The notes below the pieces were generated by a model. It saw only the letters and a program-made list of their open reading frames with translations, was not told where the DNA came from and did not search any database. Of a stretch of 64,000 nt of DNA, positions 11,973 through 23,453 are shown piece after piece (position 1 is the stretch's first letter; every line of letters starts with the position of its first letter). A program made the position numbers and the translations under genes. The DNA comes from Henckelia pumila (lineage: Eukaryota > Streptophyta > Magnoliopsida > Lamiales > Gesneriaceae). Location of the stretch: positions 136,742,375 through 136,806,374 of the forward strand of contig NC_133121.1 of assembly GCF_033568475.1 (NCBI RefSeq), in the 5' to 3' direction.

Positions 11973-13248
11973 TTGCTTGATCCAACTGGCCTGGGACTTC
12001 TGTCAAAAATTTGAGTGGGGAAGTCCTTGCTCTTTCCCCGTGTGACAAAGCTCAGGATGAATTTTTTAAGGTGTGTATTAAAACTTGATCCTTTTGATCA
12101 TTGTTTCTGTTGCACCTAGTCGACTGTTATTGATCATAGATGTGTTTCATGTAGCAAGAGTTGACCAATGTTCCTAGCAGCTTCTAAAAGACTCTCGAGT
12201 ATGAAGACAAGAATATACTTTCTCGGCCAGATATCTTGCAGGAGAAGTGCCGATAGAACGATTGTTAGACTTTGTACATGTTGCTAGAGATTGCTTATAC
12301 CTTGTATCAGTCGGCTGAGCTTAAAATTCGAAGTCACGGGACTTGCCATCAGCCGCTTCAGGCACATTTTGGTTAAATCCTACTGTGGGTGAGAGTTGAA
12401 TTTCACATAGCCATTTTTTCGGGTTTCTTATGTGGTTTTTCCTCTTATTTTACTTCATTTTGGTCGTGACTCGTGTGTGTGTTGACTGTAATTTCCTTGT
12501 TTTGTTGTTACACCTCACAAATTTATGGCTAAAAATAACGATGAAATAAATTTTACTCAAGACATGATCGCACTACCATGTCAAAGAAAAAATGAACGGC
12601 CACTTTATGCCTCCATTGAAATTTTGAACCACGTTATTCATTGAAAGAACTCTAATTTTTTCCATCGAGGTGTAGGGATTTATCTATATGACCACCCACA
12701 CAAGTGAGAATTTAACCCAAGATTTGGGGTCTCTGAGGCTTGAGCCTCACTCTTGCCACCAACTAAAGATTATTGGCAAAAAAAACCTCTAATTTTGGTC
12801 TAGAAGTAGGGGTCTTTCAGGCAACATTGGGCACCGCATAGAATTAGGCCACGGCGGATCCAATTTGTAAAGCTTTCCCAATACACAACTTTCTCCCTTC
12901 ACAATATTTGAACCGGAGATTTGGCTTTAACCGACACCAAACTCTCTATCAAATCGGATCAACTGATCAAAGCTCGCCTAAGAACATGACGAGAAAATAA
13001 ACAATAGAAGTACCAAACATTTTGAAGAAATTGTTGAACATAAAAGGGCTCTTAACTTATTTCTGGTACAAAAACTATTCACAGCAGTTTTATGACCTCA
13101 AATCTCAATATTGACAAATCAATCACAGCTGCAGTAAATAATCAAAAGGGTTCGTTTGTATATACACATCCAGTGTTTTTCACAATACAGTTGATTAACC
13201 GACGGGAGACTTGTGGTTGATCGAGTTTTTCACCCCAGGCAACATAAT
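11973..13248. other. intergenic between two convergent genes
   Basis: About 1.3 kb with no coding frame of interest. It should hold the 3' UTRs of the gene ending at 11972 and of RNS2 (-). The part near 12660-12960 includes, on the minus strand, a pol III B-box-like GGTTCAAAT (about 12909-12917), possibly an old SINE; this is weak. Confidence 0.5.
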
Positions 13249-16200
13249 TCAAATAGATGAGAGCAAAGGCGATTGAGATGCATCAATTATATTGTTTCCG
13301 TGCGCTGAAATAAAAGAGAATAGCAGTGTTTCAGGCTTAAAATGATGCTTTAGATAATAATATTAAACGCACTACCTTGAACAATAACAATCTGAAAAAA
13401 TTGGAAGCAGGTGTAGGTGCCGTGTAGCATTGCAGGATATGACAGATTTATAAAGTTGGATGCAAATACAATAAATTTAACTGCATTTCATTTCATTACA
13501 ATCTAAAACTAGATATTTACGATTTAAGAGAGGATTTTGAACAATTTAGTTGTGTTTGTTCGTGCTGGCCATCATCTAAGAAACTTGGATGATAAGAATG
13601 TTAAGATTTAAAGTGACTTGGAGAATTAAACTCACTTAATGAGGCGAATGCGGGCAACCTAACGTAATTGGGACATGACTTTTTCGCATTAACCATGCTG
13701 CTGAGAGAGTTGGAGTCGTTTGCACAATCTCGAGGCTGCATAAACAACTCATGTTCAGAATTGAAACGGAAATTTTAGATAGAGAAATTAAGAGACAGAA
13801 ATAATACTAATTACTACCTGGGATTAAAATCTTAATAAGAGAAAACAAAAGAAACATGAGATATTAACTTCAGTAAAAAATGATTAACAGGGTATCGGAC
13901 ATCTTTTCACAAAAATAAAAATCACAAATAAAACATAAATTCTCGAAAAGGAGGTTTGGACCTTAAAATCCTTATAGAAGCATAACCTAAGTTCCTCGAC
14001 AGAATCACCAGTGCATTCAAGTTCTGGAGTTAAATGGAAAGCATTTTGAATGGCTGAGATAATGCCTCCCAAAGGATACTTTTCAGAATTTGATGCCAAG
14101 TATCCTGCATTTATTAGAACTTCCTGCATGATGTAAATAAAATTGAAAACCGATTAAATGAAAGACATGTTGGTAAAAAGGGATCAACGAATGTATAAAA
14201 AGTGCTGGATGCGAAAACTATTATCTTCTATGAATGTTCAGATTTATCATGTCCTGGAGACGGCAAATGGAATAGCAATGTAGTCCCAAACCTCAAAAGC
14301 AATTTTAATGTTAAGTTTTTAACAAGAATATTACCAATTTGTGCATTGTGACATGAATCATGTCCAAAACCCTCATATTCTGAAGTTTTTATTTTCTCTT
14401 CACTAAATCATTGTTTAAAAATTTACAAAGCAGCATAACCCATGATGGCATCAGAGGCTGGTGTAAGGAAGCTTACAGATAAAATGAGTGATTCAATGGA
14501 ATCATCCTTACCGTAATATTATAATGGAAATACATGTTAAGTACTGTCACAAAGTAGTTATATTCATTCCCGGTAACGGCAGAGGAACAAGTTCCATGTT
14601 TTTCTACAAAACAAGGAAATGAAAGAAGTTAACACTAACAAATCCAGGATCAAGTGTATTAAAACTCTAAACTGTCATTAAGGTTCTCTGACATAAACGA
14701 TTAAAGACCATGAGAAAGATGTTTACCCCACTGTCATCATTGTCACCCCGATCAAATAAGGTAAAAACAAAAGGAGATAATATTAGTTCCATGTATAGAT
14801 CGCCTGGAATTACAAAAATACAGACAGTTGAAAAACCTCATGTTCCCAAAATAATCCTTTTCCACCATGGCAGTTTGATGAAGAACCACAGCTAAGAGAT
14901 GGCCAGTACTTATTAAGGGTATCAAGCAATGTTGAAACCTGCAGTCAATAAAGGGTAAAAAAATGAGAAGGTGCGAGGTTATTCCCAAAAATAAGCGTCT
15001 ATATGTTGTTCATGGTAAATTTTGTCAAAGTAAAAAAAAGGCACTCTAGAATACAAGATACAGATATGCTCTTACAATTAAAAACCTAAGCTTCAACGTG
15101 TTTCACTGATTATTTTCCATCTAACAAAACCTATTGGTTTAAGCAGGGATACAAGATCAAAGCTTCTTATCTGCTACATTATGTGGTAACTGTTGAATAT
15201 GAAACATTATACTGTATATTCAGTATAGATGATATTTCCATCTTCAAATACGTGCTAGATGATAATCTCAATTAGTTTCTGGAGGCAATGTAAGCTTCGA
15301 AGAGATTGCACCAGTTGACATAGTAATTGGGACCTATAAATCTCACACTGATTTCTGGGTGAGGAACTGATTCCTATCTCTATATAAAACAGTGATTTTG
15401 GCGCATATACATAGTACCCAAGCTGTTCGAGGATGCTCTTAGCAGTGACACTTGTAAGCCTTTTCTCTTCCACAAAAGCTTCTGATTTAATGTAAATCAA
15501 GCACCGTGATGTTCCAGATTCAAAGTGCACGTTCAAAGTGCAAAAGCAACATATCAGGACGTCACATGTTCTAGAATACAGAGCAACTCTACGTGTTCAA
15601 GCTCTACGACAAAAATTACAAACTAATACCTCTTTAACATCAAATCTTTTGCCAGAGCAGCATGCAGGCCATGTGCCATCATTGTAATCTGGCCAAAGTC
15701 CATCTGGAAACGAAACATCGTCACATGAGGATTCCTAATTAGATCAGAAGTGTGAATGAAAAAATATTTACAGCAATGTAACTGAAATTCTGACACACAC
15801 TTCACTGCCAGAGAAACACAAAGGAGGCTAAACGTGATAGATGCATAAATAACATTTCAAATAACAATAAAACTATAGCTTGATTATCATATCTAAAAGA
15901 ATGGGTTGCAATCGGACTTACGGATTGTAAATTCTGCAGGTGAATTCGCACTGGTTCAAGTTAAACAGAAAGTAAGTAAGTTTCCTTGCCATTCTCATGA
16001 AAGTCTTCACATTTAAAAGCAAAGGCTGTTAAAAGCTAAGAGCAGCAAAATAAATAAATTGAAGCCAGCGTAAGCATGTGGAGATGAACCATATAAGCCT
16101 CCTCTAAGCGGGTTGTGTCTTAATCCGCCCGAATTATTTTTGAAATATTAAGCAAGCTGCTCCAGAAAGTCCAAATATTTGCTATGAATGAAAATGAAAA

Positions 16201-16695
16201 ATATTTACATATAAAATAAGCAAAATAGAAAATTTGCGTCGAGAGGGACATTAAGGAAAAGAAGCATTAATCTGAAATTTGCGAGGACCATTATCCGACA
16301 TACTTTAGCCCTAAATTTATGAACATGCATCAACTTCAACATTTTAAATCGCTAAAAAATCGTATCCAATAAAACCAACCAAGGTCCACAACCAACAAAA
16401 CACCTCATACTTGCACAGTATCTAATAGCACAGCAAGAAAATAAAAGTACCCTCGGCAACAGGCATTGGAGGAACAACAATGACGAGTTTTGCGGCAAAA
16501 TGTGCCAGGCCACTGAAGAGCGAGCTTAAAATAATCGAATTCTCTCTGCTTACTTCCTCCTTTTCGCAACATTTCTCCAAAGTCCCCACCTGCGTTAGCT
16601 TCTGCAACACAGGACAACCCAATCCAGAAAATCAAGACGAATACGCATTGAACTGTGAGGCGAAGCGATCGGGTGGGGAGCGAATCCATGGCCAT
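13249..16695 (-). CDS. RNS2: T2-family ribonuclease, RNS2-like
   Basis: Endoribonuclease of the secretory/vacuolar pathway; RNS2-type enzymes are known to turn over rRNA in the vacuole. Nine minus-strand exons: 16451-16695, 15922-15950, 15630-15703, 14837-14938, 14727-14730, 14512-14603, 13962-14123, 13636-13735 and 13249-13304, totalling 864 nt (287 aa). Catalytic motifs are [13 protein letters not shown] (CAS I) and HEWEKHGTC (CAS II). The second is readable only if the 4-nt exon TGGG at 14727-14730 is included. Cysteine motifs such as [19 protein letters not shown] and SCPNYV are present. The N-terminus from [13 protein letters not shown] has a hydrophobic signal segment. I chose the ATG at 16693-16695 because the TATA box at 16768-16775 puts transcription start downstream of the other ATG (16756-16758). 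The last exon is uncertain: reading through the donor at 13635 gives a stop at 13601-13603. Confidence 0.9.
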
Positions 16696-16767
16696 TGCCG
16701 AAGAACCGTAACGATCTCTGGTTGATGCCGTGGAGATGCGTGTTGAATCCGGGGACATTGAATTTTG

Positions 16768-16775
16768 TATTTATA
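16768..16775 (-). promoter_or_regulatory. TATA box of RNS2
   Basis: The minus strand reads TATAAATA. A start site 25-35 nt downstream would fall near 16735-16745. This excludes the upstream in-frame ATG at 16758 and supports the ATG at 16695. Confidence 0.65.
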
Positions 16776-17040
16776 TGGGAGACGAAACTCCATGTGAAGA
16801 GACGGAATATTCGGGCGGTGCATATTTTTCATCCGAAAATTACAATATTTTCTTAACAAATGTGATTTTTGAACACGTTTGAAATAAAATATTACGTTGA
16901 ATGCTTAAAAAAAATTGTATTTTTTTAAGGGTAAATTATAAATTCATACCCAAACCTATTTTTATCTTACATTTTAATACCTAACTCATTAAAACTTATT
17001 TTCTACTCTCTGGAGAGAGAAAATTTTGTTTAAAAATACC
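16776..17040. other. RNS2 upstream region and gypsy left flank
   Basis: AT-rich DNA without a gene. It ends at the 5-bp target AATTC of the gypsy element. Confidence 0.5.
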
Positions 17041-17045
17041 AATTC

Positions 17046-18986
17046 TGTAAGGACCCGATATTAATATATTAATTAATTTATGTGTTAAAAATATGTATTT
17101 ATAAATATCGATTTATAGACGATATTAAAATAAATATGTTATTTATAGAGCACACAATAGTTGAAATAACTCGAAACGGGTCAAGTTTAAACCCTGAATG
17201 AATAAAATAAAACACACATTAAACTAATACATATCCATATATACATATATAATATATATATCATAATATCTTTCTCTTTCCACCGTCTCTCTCGCGTATC
17301 CTTCTGTTTTTTTTGTTTTAATTTTCTTCATCGCTCAAATCGCCATCCCGAAAACCCATCGCCGACAGCCGCCGCCGTTTTCCCTCCCTCGCCGCCGCCG
17401 ATCGTCACCGGAGTGTAGGGGAGTGTGGTCCTAGTTGTTTGGACTTTTATTTCGACTCATTGAGGTAAATTCGAGGCTAGGTTTTGAACTTTTGGGAATT
17501 TCGATTCGATTGACTTCCGATAATTGATATTTGATTTATTATTGGTTGTAGGTATTATATCGGAGTCGATTGAAGGTATTGACTATTTTTCAGAAATTAT
17601 TGGAGCAATATTTCAAATTTTCAGATTATTATAATTGGGGATTTTCGAATTTTAGTGTTGATTATTCATTAATAGAGTGTTTAGATGTTCTAGAAAATAT
17701 AAATGCGAATTTTTGAAATTTGTAGGAATTTTCGAAAAAATTCAGATTGTTTTAATTTCAGTATTTCGATGTTTTAGAGTCGTATATTCGATATTTGGTC
17801 ATTGATATGATGTTTTAATATGAAATATGAATTTTAGGATTTATGAGCAATTTTTCTGGAATTATAGATTCTGAAAATTTGGGATTGGAATATCCGAGAA
17901 ATACTTGAAATATTTCCGTGGTAAATTAAGTGTTGGTTGAGGTACGTATGAGCCGTTTAATTACGACACCTATAATGGCATGTAATGATATTAAGTATTT
18001 TGTAATGAGTGATAACGTGTTTTATGTGCTTATGTGGATTATATGATTGCATTCACTCATTTACAATTTTTCATAGCACGTTGAGTCTTGACTCCTTTGA
18101 TTGCTATTGATATTGATCTCTTGAGATGTATTGAGTCATCGATGGAGCGAGTGACATTATTTAGTGCACTCCTGAGTTAGCACGAGACCGAGCGGGTAGC
18201 AACCGTGCTCTCGATACTACGTACGACACTCCTGATGACAGCATGAGGTCGGACGGGTAGCTCTTGTCGCCCTCGATGCTACGTGTATGGATTAGCAGTG
18301 ATGATTCGAGGTCTGCTGCGTTCCTGGCACGGGTGGCCACTGAGATTATTATGATACGTTTCGTTTGGACTCCATTTGGTATCCCTTATTCTATTGATAC
18401 ATGTCATGCATTACATTGCATTTTATTGCATTGTACTTGATTTATTCGTGTCATTTATATTTGTCGTAATTTTTCTAGTTCTTCATACTGGGGTCCGACC
18501 CCTGTTTTGTTTTTATGTCATGGCTGTTTGTGATTCCATAGCAGGTTATCCAGGGGGATTTGACGTGTCTGGTAGAGCGTCATCTAGTGGTACCCAGTGA
18601 GTCGAGCTTGGAGTCATATTCCCAGATATATGTATATATCAATTTAGCGAGTTTTATATTTGCCGGGGTGATGCCCTGTGTATCTGTATCGATAGTTTTG
18701 GACTTTGTTTTGAATTGGTATTTGTGTGATCGAGCCTTGCCGGCTCTGCATGTGTTTAGTCTTGGCCAGTGCGGCTATAGGTTTGTGAATTGGAGTTGTG
18801 ACTCTATTTTTGAATATATATTGCTGGTTGTGTTGTACAGATTTTTGGGATGTCCTATTTACGAATAGGTCATGCCGAATTTTCTATAGGCCCAAAACGC
18901 AAATTTTTAACTTGTTTTTGCTGTTTTCATTAATTAATCCTGGTTGTTTGATCACTAAATATTAAATCAGTACACGGGCCCTTTTA
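17046..18986 (+). repeat. 5' LTR of the gypsy element
   Basis: Starts TGTAAGGACCCGATATTAAT and ends CACGGGCCCTTTTA, just before the primer site. It matches the 3' LTR throughout, but about 110 bp present in the 3' LTR near 23757-23866 are missing here (junction near 17345). Short open frames inside are LTR noise. Confidence 0.92.
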
Positions 18987-18988
18987 TT

Positions 18989-19000
18989 TGGTATCAGAGC
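18989..19000 (+). other. gypsy primer-binding site (initiator tRNA-Met)
   Basis: TGGTATCAGAGC lies two bases after the 5' LTR. It is the usual complement of the 3' end of plant initiator methionine tRNA. Confidence 0.85.
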
Positions 19001-19204
19001 ATAAACTGGGATATGCTCAAATTAGAGTTTAGTACACTCGAGTTTAGACACTAACAAAATGGTTGCGTATGTGTGTGACTATTTGTTCTTACGTGACTTA
19101 CTTGTTGTGTTTATTAGTTGAACTTATCTGATAGAACCGGTAGTTATTGGCTTTAGAACTTAGTTTATGAATTCTTATTAGAACTCTGAGTTCCTATCAT
19201 AGTT

Positions 19205-20291
19205 TTCTGTTCTTCTGCCTTATGTCCCACACGTTGCAAAGAATGATCGGTCAAAGCTTTCACACTTTCTGAAGGGGCTTACACGAACAATCCATACGTT
19301 GGTAACTACTGGAACTTCATCCACTTATATGAAAGCCGTAAAAAAGGCAAAAAAGATTGAAGCAAGTCTACTCAGGGGTGAACCACAATCAATTCCAGCA
19401 TCTGTTCCTCAAGGAGCTGGAAGCAGTTCATAGACACCAATGGGTTTACTTCCATATCAGCCTACTCAGTCTTCTCAGCAAGCGAAGAAGCCTTGGTTTA
19501 AACTGCGAGGAAAACAATTTAAAAAGAAATAGCAGTCCAGATCATCGAGTTCCAGTGGTAGTCGTGGTGGAAGTTCAGTTAGATCGACTAGTAGAGTGTA
19601 CTGTGATAGATGTGGTGGTAACCATTTGAGTGCACATTGTACAGGATTTTCAGGGACTTGTTTTATATGTGGTCAGGTTGGACATTTGGCCAGAGCATGT
19701 CCAAATACGGGAAGACAACAGTCTCAACCACAACAGTTTGGTCAGTTTCCTAAAAGACCATCGTTCAGGCCATATACTCCTGTACCGCAGTTTGCTCCTA
19801 CACAGCCTTATGTTCCGGTACAACCACCTCAACAGCCTAGGTACTCATCTCCTCAGAGTCAGCAACGTTTTCCAGGGCCACAGCAGGCTCAAGTCCATGC
19901 TATGACTCAGGATCAGGCACAAGATGCACCTGGGGGAGTTATTGCAGGTATTTGTTATATTTTTGATTATCCTGCACGTATCTTGATAGACACAGGAGCA
20001 TCTCATTCATTTTTATATGTTACATTTGCTGATGAGCATGAGATTGCTTTTACTCCGTTGTTGGATACTGTGTCTGTAGCTACTCTTGTTGGTGTTTTCT
20101 TGATGTCTAATGAGATAGTTTTGAATTGGGTGATTAGATTTGAGGATAAGATCATGATAACCAATCTAATCAAATTAGCTTTGTCTGATTTTGATTGTAT
20201 TCTGGGTATGGATACACTGATGAATTATAGAGCTACTGTTGATTGTTTTCATGGAATTGTGAGATTTAGACCGTATTATGGCAATAAGTGA
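19205..20291 (+). pseudogene. gypsy gag remnant and aspartic protease
   Basis: Only the C-terminal part of Gag remains. A spacer region out of frame (near 19205-19590) is followed by CCHC knuckles, CDRCGGNHLSAHC and CFICGQVGHLARAC, then a Gln/Pro-rich linker. The protease active site LIDTGASHSF follows at about 19984-20013. The frame from about 19560 runs to TGA at 20289-20291, probably a former Trp codon. The capsid part of Gag seems deleted, because the primer site is only about 600 bp from the knuckles. Confidence 0.85.
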
Positions 20292-21887
20292 AATTTTTAT
20301 GGTAATGATTCACAATCTCGCATTCCATTAGTATCGTCAATGGAAATGTTTAGATTATTGTCGATAGGAAATGAAGGATTTATGATTTATTCTCTTGATG
20401 TGACGAAGGAGGAGAAATTGAAAGTTTCAGATATTCCTGTCGTTAAGAATTTTCCTGATGTATTTCCTGATGAGATTCCGGGTTTTCCGCCTCAGAGGGA
20501 AATAGATCTTAGCATTGAGTTGATGTCAGGGACAATTCCGATTTTTCGAGCTCCATATCGATTAGCTCCAGCAGAATTGAAAGAACTCAAGGCACAATTG
20601 CAAGATTTGCTGAAAAAAGGTTATATTAGACCAAGTGTGTCGCCTTGGGGTGCTCCAGTCTTGTGTGTGAAGAAGAAAGATGGAACGATGAGAATGTGCA
20701 TCGATTATCGGCAATTGAATCAGGCTACTGTGAAGAATAAGTATCCTTTTCCATGAATTGATGAATTGTTTGATCAGTTGCAGGGTACATCTGTATATTC
20801 TAAAATTGATCTTCGTTCCGGATATCATCAACTTCGAGTTCGAGAGGAAGATGTTCCCAAGACAGCATTTCGAACGTGTTATGGACATTATGAATTTTTA
20901 GTTGTGCCTTTTGGGTTGACTAATGCTCCAGCGATTTTCATGGATTTAATGAATCGTGTGTTTCGAGAATTCATAGATCGATTTGTTATCGTGTTTATTG
21001 ATGACATTTTGATTTATTCTAAGTCAAGGAAGGAGCATAAAGAACATTTGATATTAGTACTTCAGAAACTCAGAACATCACAATTATATGCTAAGTTTTC
21101 GAAGTGTGAATTTTGGTTGGACAGAGTATTATTTCTAGGACATGTGATATCAGCTCAAGGGATATCTGTCGATCCTAGTAAAATTGAATCTGTTCTTAAT
21201 TGGTCTCGACCAACCAATGTCTCTGAGATTCGTAGCTTTTTGGGTTTGGCTGGATATTACAGGCGTTTTATTAAGGGATTTTCTGGCATAGAAAGACCTA
21301 TGACGATATTGACTCAAAAAGATCGACGTTTTGTGTGGACTGAGTAATGTGAAGCTAGTTTTCAGACTTTGAAAGAAAAATTGACTACGACTCCAGTACT
21401 AGCATTACCTTCAGGCTCAGGTGGATTTGTTGTATGTACAGATGCTTCTTTGAATGGACTGGGTTGTGTTTTGATGCAAAATGGACGCGTGATTGCGTAT
21501 GCATCTAATCAATTGAAACCACATGAGACTCGTTATCCAGTTCATGATTTAGAATTGGCTGTCATTGTGCATGCATTGAAAATATGGCGTCATTATCTGT
21601 ACGGTGAACAGTTTGTGATTTATTCCGATCATAAGAGTCTGAAATATTTATTCATACAGTCTGATTTGAATATGAGACAACGTCGATGGTTGAAATTACT
21701 TAAGGATTTTGACTGTGATATTCAATACCAGCCAGGAAATGTGAATCAAGTTGCAGATGCTTTGAGCAGAAAAGTTCATACTAAGATGTTAGCATCTTTA
21801 ACTATTTCTAAAGTTCATGAGCATTTGGGAACTTCAGGATGGACTTATCGAGCTAAAGGTAATCATTTCATAGTTTCATCTATTTAA
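20292..21887 (+). pseudogene. gypsy reverse transcriptase and RNase H
   Basis: Same frame as the protease. RT motifs are [29 protein letters not shown], the catalytic FIDDILIYS near 20995, and [10 protein letters not shown]. RNase H shows [23 protein letters not shown] and NQVADALSR. In-frame stops interrupt it at 20754-20756 (TGA), 21345-21347 (TAA) and 21885-21887 (TAA). Each is explained by a single transition from Arg or Gln. No frameshift is seen over this stretch. Confidence 0.93.
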
Positions 21888-23309
21888 GTTGAACCACGAA
21901 TAATTTCAAAAATCAAAGCAGCACAAAAGACTGATCCATATATTCATCACTTGAAAGAATTAACTCCAGCTGGTCAGTCAGGGAAATTCCTTGTTGCTTC
22001 TGATGGATGTTTGCGTTATAATGGTAGACTTGTGGTTCCGAATTTGATATATTTGAAAGAAGATATACTACGAGAAGCTCATTGTAGTCGACATAGTATA
22101 CATCCTGGAATTCGAAAGATGTATCATATTTTGAAAGCCCATTATTGGTGGGAAGGTATGAAGAAAGATATTTCTGACTTTGTGGCTAAGTGTCTGACGT
22201 GTCAACAAGTGAAGGCTGAAAAAATGAGACCAGGTGGTATGTTACTTAGTCTTGAAGTACCACAGTGGAATTGGGAACACATTACTATGGATTTCGTGAC
22301 ACACCTACCTCGATCTAATCGTGGTTGTGATGCCATTTGGGTTATTGTGGATAAATTGTCTAAATCTGCCCATTTTATTCCATATGATCGTACTTGGACA
22401 TATACGAAAATGGCGAAAATGTACATTGATCAGATAGTGCGATTGCATGGTGTGCCAATTACTATAGTATCAGACCATGATCCCAGATTTACTTCTAAGT
22501 TTTGGTCTAGTTTGCAATCAGCTTTGGGTTCTAAATTGGCCATAAGTACTGCCTATCATCCACAGACCGATGGTCAATCTGAAAGAACTATTCAGACATT
22601 GGAAGATTTATTACGAGCTGTTGTGATGGATTTCAGTGGTGGTTGGCAAGAATCTTTAGCTTTGGTGGAATTCTCTTACAATAATAGTTATCAAGTATCT
22701 ATCGGGATGGCACCATTTGAAGCCTTGTATGGCAGAAAATGTAGATCTCCGATATGTTGGGAAGAAGTAGGAGAACAACAATTTTCGGGACCAGAGTTTA
22801 TTCAAGAGATGAAAGAAAAAGTTGAACTGATCAGGAAAAGAATGAAAGCAGCCCAGGATCGTCAAGCCAGCTATACTAATAACAGGCGTAGACCTTTAGA
22901 ATTTCAGGTTGGCGATTTTGTTTTCTTGAAAGTATCACCATTTCGTGGTACTATGAGATTTGGGCATAAAGGGAAATTAGCTCCTCGTTATATCGGTCCG
23001 TACGAGATTGTTGAGAAGATTGGTATTTTGGTGTATCGTTTGAACTTGCCGTAGAGTTTGTCTGCGATACATGATGTATTTCACGTATCTATGCTGCGGA
23101 AGTATGAACCAGATCCTTCTCATATCTTGAGAGCTGATGATGTGGAGTTGGATAGTTCCCTTAGCTATGTTGAGTATCCAGTGCAGATCCTTGATCGTAA
23201 AGAAAAGCAACTTAGGAACAAGACGATTCCTTTGGTTATGGTGGAATGGAGTAGACATGGGAGAGAAGAAGCTACATGGGAATTGGAGTCTAGAATGCGT
23301 CAAGAATGA
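21888..23309 (+). pseudogene. gypsy integrase with C-terminal chromodomain-like region
   Basis: The HHCC zinc domain (HCSRHSIHPG through CLTCQQVK) is followed by a DDE core (MDFVTHLPR, VSDHDPRF and SERTIQTLE). The GPY/F-type segment LAPRYIGPYEIV is next, then a TAG stop at 23052-23054. The frame continues as SAIHDVFHVSMLRKY and then VEYPVQILDRKEK and EEATWELES to TGA at 23307-23309. This tail resembles the chromodomain-like end of plant chromoviruses. Confidence 0.92.
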
Positions 23310-23453
23310 CCTAATTTGTTTGACAATGTGGTGACTTATTCCATGTACTCTGATTTTCCTATGTACTATCAGTAGTAGATCTTTGACCACTTGTATATAA
23401 GTTTGATATGTGTTAATTTCGAGAACGAAATCTTCTTTTTAGAGGGGGAGAAA

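Noticed and set aside
15255-15536. 93-codon minus-strand frame
   Set aside because: It lies wholly within RNS2 intron 3, between well-supported exons, and has no family resemblance.
18376-18868. Hydrophobic open frames in the gypsy LTRs (also 24916-25369)
   Set aside because: They occur in both LTR copies in non-coding LTR sequence and resemble no family; they are chance frames.
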